From Planctomycetaceae bacterium (GTDB lineage: Bacteria > Planctomycetota > Planctomycetia > Pirellulales > Lacipirellulaceae), in assembly GCA_002702655.1 (NCBI GenBank), contig PABB01000018.1:62001-126000 (forward strand): a DNA stretch of 64,000 nucleotides. The letters run 5' to 3'. The notes beneath the pieces are model-generated. The model was not told where the DNA came from and ran no database searches. It worked only from the letters and a program-made list of their open reading frames with translations. Numbering within the stretch: the stretch's first letter is position 1; each line of letters opens with the position of its first letter. This document shows positions 60,833 to 64,000 of the stretch, piece by piece. Position numbers and translations under genes: made by a program.

Positions 60833-61693
60833 ATGAAAGTCGTCATCACCGCCGTGGGGCCCGACAACCGCGGGCTGGCCGATCCGATCGTGCATTGCGT
60901 CACCCAGTTGGGCGCGAACATCGCCGAGATCCAGATGTTCGACCACGACGAGCAGTCGCTGTTCGCCATGTGTACGCGGATTGAGCTGCCGCCGGAGCGA
61001 GAGACGGAATTGGCCGAGGGGTTGCGCGACGTCCGCAGTCGCACGGGACTGTCGGTGCGGACCTGGACGCCGCCGGCTGGACGCCGCAAGCCGCGGGTGG
61101 CCATTTGCGTGACCTACCGGCCCGAGACGCCGCGCGCCGTGCTGGCCGCCATTGCCGAGGGAACGATCAACGCCGAAGCGGCCGCGGTCATTAGCAATCG
61201 CACTGCGTGTCAGCCGTTGGCCGAGGAGTTCGACGTGCCGTGGTTCGCCATCGGCGACGACGGCGGCGAGGCGGACGACGAGCGGATGATTGCCATCTGC
61301 GACGAGTTGCAGGTCGACTTTATCGTGCTGGCGCGGTACATGCGGATCCTGCCCCCCCGAAGCTGCTGGAAGTACGCCGGCGGGCGGATCATCAACTTGC
61401 ACCACGGTCTGCTGCCGAGCTTTCCCGGATTGCGGCCGTACCACGACGCCTACGCAGCGCGGATGCTCACCTACGGCGCCACGTGCCACTTCATCGTGCC
61501 GGAGCTCGACGCGGGCAATCAGATCATTTGCCAAACCGCGTTTTCCGTCGCCCCCGGCACGCCGCGCGACGAGATCATCCGCCGCGGCCAGCAGCAGAAC
61601 GAACCTGCGTGCCTGGTCGAAGGCGTCCGCCGCGCGACCGCCGGCGAGGTCGAACTGCACTTCAACCGCGTCGTGGCGACGCCGCGCGCCTGA
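60833..61693 (+). CDS. purU: Formyltetrahydrofolate deformylase
   Basis: A 286-residue enzyme that hydrolyses 10-formyltetrahydrofolate to formate and tetrahydrofolate, balancing one-carbon pools. An N-terminal ACT domain starts V-V-I-T-A-V-G-P-D-N-R-G-L. The formyl-transferase domain has I-N-L-H-H-G-L-L-P-S-F, whose Asn and second His are catalytic, and Asp near residue 225 in P-E-L-D-A-G-N-Q. The ATG at 60833 fits. ACT plus transferase domain order distinguishes it from PurN. Repeats follow the gene. Confidence 0.94.
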   Translation: MKVVITAVGPDNRGLADPIVHCVTQLGANIAEIQMFDHDEQSLFAMCTRIELPPERETELAEGLRDVRSRTGLSVRTWTPPAGRRKPRVAICVTYRPETPRAVLAAIAEGTINAEAAAVISNRTACQPLAEEFDVPWFAIGDDGGEADDERMIAICDELQVDFIVLARYMRILPPRSCWKYAGGRIINLHHGLLPSFPGLRPYHDAYAARMLTYGATCHFIVPELDAGNQIICQTAFSVAPGTPRDEIIRRGQQQNEPACLVEGVRRATAGEVELHFNRVVATPRA

Positions 61694-61699
61694 CTTGGA

Positions 61700-61866
61700 A
61701 AACTCACCACGGAGTACACAGAGAGCACAGAGGACTGAAGTTCTCGGGGCGATGATTCGGTTCCGATGCGTCGGCGACTCGGTCGTGTTGATTGATCTCG
61801 AGTGCCCCACCTTGCAGGTTGCTGCCTTACTTTCTCCGTGACCTCTGTGCCCTCCGTGGTGAATCG
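61700..61866. repeat. Inverted repeat pair, CCACGGAGxxCACAGAG family
   Basis: Left unit ACTCACCACGGAGTACACAG and following (61702-61735), right unit CTCTGTGCCCTCCGTGGTGA and preceding (61833-61865). They face each other between purU and the zinc-finger gene. Confidence 0.85.
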
Positions 61867-61877
61867 AGGAGTTCGCC

Positions 61878-62345
61878 ATGCTCTCACGACAATTCCAATG
61901 CCATGGCTGCGGGTGGTGGACGGTCGCTGGCGAGGCGGAGCTGGTCCGCCGGCTGCGCAAGCTGGGGCACTTCCGCCGGGCGACCGACCCGCCGACCGAG
62001 ATGGTCGTGGAGTTGCTCAACAGCTACGGCCCGAAGCTCGCCTGCGATCGGTGCGGCGCCACGGGGCTGGCGATCACAGCGGACGACTCCGGCGACCGCG
62101 GTGAGTGGGAGCAGGCGGTCGTTTGCGAGCTGTGTCGCGAGCCGATCCCCGCCGAGCGGCTGGAGGTCTTCCCCGACGCCCGCCGCTGCGTTGCCTGCCA
62201 GGACGCGGCGGACCGCGGCAAGTCGTTCGTCGAGCCAGAATACTGCCCCAAGTGCGGCGCCATCGTCGAGCTGCGCGTGAGCCGCGGCGGCGGGACGACC
62301 CGCTACAAGATGTTCTGCACCGGCAACCCGCCCTGCCGACTGTGA
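61878..62345 (+). CDS. DksA-type zinc-finger protein with extra zinc ribbons
   Basis: A 155-residue protein with three Cys clusters: C-H-G-C near the start, C-D-R-C-G near residue 56, a DksA/TraR-like finger C-E-L-C-R-E-P-I-P-A-E-R-L-E-V-F-P with C-V-A-C at about 83-107, and a final ribbon Y-C-P-K-C-G with C-T-G-N-P-P-C. The DksA-like finger is followed by no coiled coil, so it is not a classic DksA. It could be a transcription-associated or RNA-binding factor. The ATG at 61878 follows the repeat directly. Confidence 0.75.
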   Translation: MLSRQFQCHGCGWWTVAGEAELVRRLRKLGHFRRATDPPTEMVVELLNSYGPKLACDRCGATGLAITADDSGDRGEWEQAVVCELCREPIPAERLEVFPDARRCVACQDAADRGKSFVEPEYCPKCGAIVELRVSRGGGTTRYKMFCTGNPPCRL

Positions 62346-62374
62346 GCGGTGCGGGGAGAGAGCTCGATCAAGGC

Positions 62375-62449
62375 GTGCCACTGCTGTTTTGCCCAGCAGT
62401 GCGAAGCGAGTACCAGGCGCCCACTGCTGGACGAGCCAGCGGTGGCACG
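62375..62449. repeat. GCTGGCTCGTCCAGCAG family palindrome, copy 2
   Basis: Arms GTGCCACTGCTGTTTTGCCCA and CTGGACGAGCCAGCGGTGGCA with a loop containing CAGGCGCCC. The left arm has more changes than in the copy at 9095. Confidence 0.85.
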
Positions 62450-62556
62450 CACACTCTGACTTCGCCGTTCCCTTGGTTCAACTCCCAGAACCGCTCGACG
62501 GCTTGCGGCTTACAGGCGATGATGGACCGTTTGTCGCCGCCTTGCCGAGCCCTGCC

Positions 62557-64000
62557 ATGTCGTTCCGTCTGATCGCCACCTCCGCCTTCGGTCTCGAGGC
62601 GGTTGTCGCGCGCGAGCTGCACGCGTTGGGCTACGAGGCCAAGACGGTCCGGCCCGGGCGGATTGCGTTTGCCGGCGACGCGGCGGCGATCTGCCGGGCG
62701 AATCTGTGGCTGCGGAGCGCCGACCGGGTGTTGGTCGAGTTGGCGGAGTTTGCCTGCCCCGACTTCGACGCTCTGTTCGACACGACGCGCGAGTTGCCGT
62801 GGGAGGGGTGGATCGCCGGCGACGCGGCGATGCCGGTTCGCGGCCGCTCGCACAGGTCGCAGTTGACCAGCGTGCCGGCGATTCAACGCACCGTCAAAAA
62901 AGCGATGGTCGAGCGGCTACTGGCCGCGGGCGGCGCCCTGTCGCTGCCGGAGACGGGACCGCCGGCGCCGGTCGAGATTTCGATCATCGACGACACGGCC
63001 AGCGTCGATCTCGACACGACCGGCGCGGGGCTGCATCGCCGCGGGTACCGCACGCTGTCGGCCGAGGCCCAACTGCGCGAAACGCTGGCCGCCGCGCTGG
63101 TGCAGCTCAGCTTCTACAGCGACGGCAAGGCGCTGATCGATCCGTTTTGCGGCACCGGCACGATTGTCATCGAAGCGGCGATGATCGGTCGCAATCTGGC
63201 GCCGGGGCGGAATCGCGAGTTCGCCGCCGAACACTTCGACGCCGTGCCGGCCGCCGCGTGGCAGGCCGCCCGCGAGGAAGCGAGCGATCTGGCGCGGCCG
63301 GCGCTGGTCGAGCGGATCATCGGCACCGATTCCAGCAGCGAGGCGCTCAAACTGGCCCGCCACCATGCCGAGCTGGCTGGCGTGCACCACGACGTCCACT
63401 TTCAGCAGCGGGACTTTGCCGAGCTCTCCAGCAGCAAACACTACGGCTGCGTCATCACCAACCCGCCGTACGGCGTGCGGCTGGGCGAGGACCGCGAGAT
63501 CGCGGCGTTGTACCGGACGATCCCCGAGGTGCTGCGGCGGCTGCCGACCTGGTCGCACTTTTTGCTGTCGGCCCGCGAGGATTTTGAAGAGCTCGTCGGC
63601 CAGCGCGCCGACCGCCGCCGCAAGCTGTACAACGGGCGGATCGCTTGCACGTATTTTCAGTATCACGGACCGAAGCCGAAAAAGCGGCGGACGAGCGACG
63701 CGGTCAGCGAGCGCGAATTGCCACGGGAGGGCGAGGCTCCCGCCGAGCCGGAATCTCCAACCGGGGCCGGCTCGGCAGGAGCCTCGCCCTCCCGGGGCCG
63801 CGGCGTCGATCAATCGACCGCTCAGCCAGCTAAGAGGCCCGCGTTTGGCGGGCTCCGCGAGGAGGCCCAGCGCCAAGCGACCGAGTTCGCCAACCGGCTG
63901 CGGAACCGCGCCCGCCACCTGCGCCGCTGGCCCAAACGGGGGATCACGTGCTTTCGGCTTTACGAGCGCGACATCCCCGAGGCGCCGCTGGTCGTGGACC
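62557..64000 (+). CDS. rlmL: Bifunctional 23S rRNA methyltransferase RlmKL (incomplete at window end)
   Basis: A protein of at least 481 residues, cut by the window edge. The N-terminal THUMP-like region and first methyltransferase (RlmL type) are followed by the start of the second (RlmK type). RlmL marks are D-P-F-C-G-T-G-T near residue 194 and the catalytic N-P-P-Y-G near 302. The RlmK part starts with the helix F-A-N-R-L-R-N-R-A-R-H-L and C-F-R-L-Y-E-R-D-I-P near residue 460, as in the E. coli fusion. Between the two domains, residues about 389-413 are encoded by a palindromic repeat kept in frame. The ATG at 62557 precedes F-R-L-I-A-T-S-A-F-G-L-E. Confidence 0.92.
   Translation, partial: MSFRLIATSAFGLEAVVARELHALGYEAKTVRPGRIAFAGDAAAICRANLWLRSADRVLVELAEFACPDFDALFDTTRELPWEGWIAGDAAMPVRGRSHRSQLTSVPAIQRTVKKAMVERLLAAGGALSLPETGPPAPVEISIIDDTASVDLDTTGAGLHRRGYRTLSAEAQLRETLAAALVQLSFYSDGKALIDPFCGTGTIVIEAAMIGRNLAPGRNREFAAEHFDAVPAAAWQAAREEASDLARPALVERIIGTDSSSEALKLARHHAELAGVHHDVHFQQRDFAELSSSKHYGCVITNPPYGVRLGEDREIAALYRTIPEVLRRLPTWSHFLLSAREDFEELVGQRADRRRKLYNGRIACTYFQYHGPKPKKRRTSDAVSERELPREGEAPAEPESPTGAGSAGASPSRGRGVDQSTAQPAKRPAFGGLREEAQRQATEFANRLRNRARHLRRWPKRGITCFRLYERDIPEAPLVVD
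63724..63795. repeat. GAGGCTCCTGCCGAGCC palindrome inside rlmL
   Basis: Arms GGGAGGGCGAGGCTCCCGCC and GGCTCGGCAGGAGCCTCGCC. It encodes G-E-A-P-A-E-P and G-S-A-G-A-S-P-S in the linker between the two methyltransferase domains. Same family as 29624. Confidence 0.93.

Overview
This is a GC-rich bacterial window (61 called protein genes, no rRNA, no tRNA recognised) that reads as a planctomycete, most likely of the Pirellulales type. The signs are a eukaryote-like Ser/Thr kinase with a C-terminal membrane anchor, membrane proteins beginning with an Arg-Phe-Ser-Leu-x-Thr box, zinc-ribbon membrane proteins, a CX4CH cytochrome-like secreted protein, and a great many palindromic repeats in intergenic DNA. 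One repeat gives the GEAPAEP / GSAGASPS peptide signature when translated. No species can be assigned from sequence alone.

Layout. 1-5.3 kb: start of a membrane protein, acylphosphatase, a secreted heme-motif protein, a small lipoprotein, a winged-helix AAA+ ATPase and an HDOD regulator. 5.5-18.6 kb: the most interesting region, a plus-strand set of type II fatty-acid-synthase-like genes (KAS III, KAS II, acyl carrier protein, FabZ-like dehydratase, FabI-like reductase) interleaved with two phytoene-desaturase-like flavoproteins. It is interrupted by a minus-strand xylulokinase and by passenger genes (a small orphan protein, two tandem membrane proteins, a REP-associated transposase, an orphan DUF433 protein), several of which are bracketed by inverted repeats. 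The content suggests a dedicated acyl-ACP pathway that builds and desaturates an unusual chain; the product cannot be read from sequence. 19-30.7 kb: Ser/Thr kinase, spermidine-synthase-like membrane protein, large membrane protein with an in-frame repeat insertion, HAD phosphatase, dcd, nth, DUF309, Lon-N domain protein, folE and a membrane protein.

31-41.5 kb: a PpiD/SurA-like membrane chaperone with a long acidic insert, topA, acpS, trpS, pyrD, a small lipoprotein, an HU-family protein with a tail and a YkgJ cysteine-cluster protein. 41.7-48.4 kb: a minus-strand run of cysteine desulfurase, moaA, moaE, moaD (molybdenum cofactor synthesis and a possible sulfur source), a 1003-residue FAD/Fe-S dehydrogenase and a zinc-ribbon membrane protein. 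48.6-56.3 kb: glgB, a degenerate RNase H-like protein, an Ala/Gly-repeat secreted protein with a clear terminator, a small MshEN-like protein, an HD phosphohydrolase and another zinc-ribbon membrane protein. 56.5-64 kb: tandem-ACT protein, thioesterase, DJ-1/PfpI protein, a glutamine-amidotransferase fold lacking its nucleophile, CPBP membrane protein, purU, a DksA-type zinc-finger protein, and the start of rlmKL with a palindromic repeat in the linker between its two methyltransferase domains.

Most genes are single transcription units or short pairs. At least ten distinct palindromic repeat families occupy the gaps, often as facing inverted pairs. Several abut or supply stop codons (fabZ-like, moaE, moaD, trpS), one supplies a ribosome binding site (fabI-like), and two lie inside reading frames. 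All function calls rest on motif recognition by eye; no database search was run.
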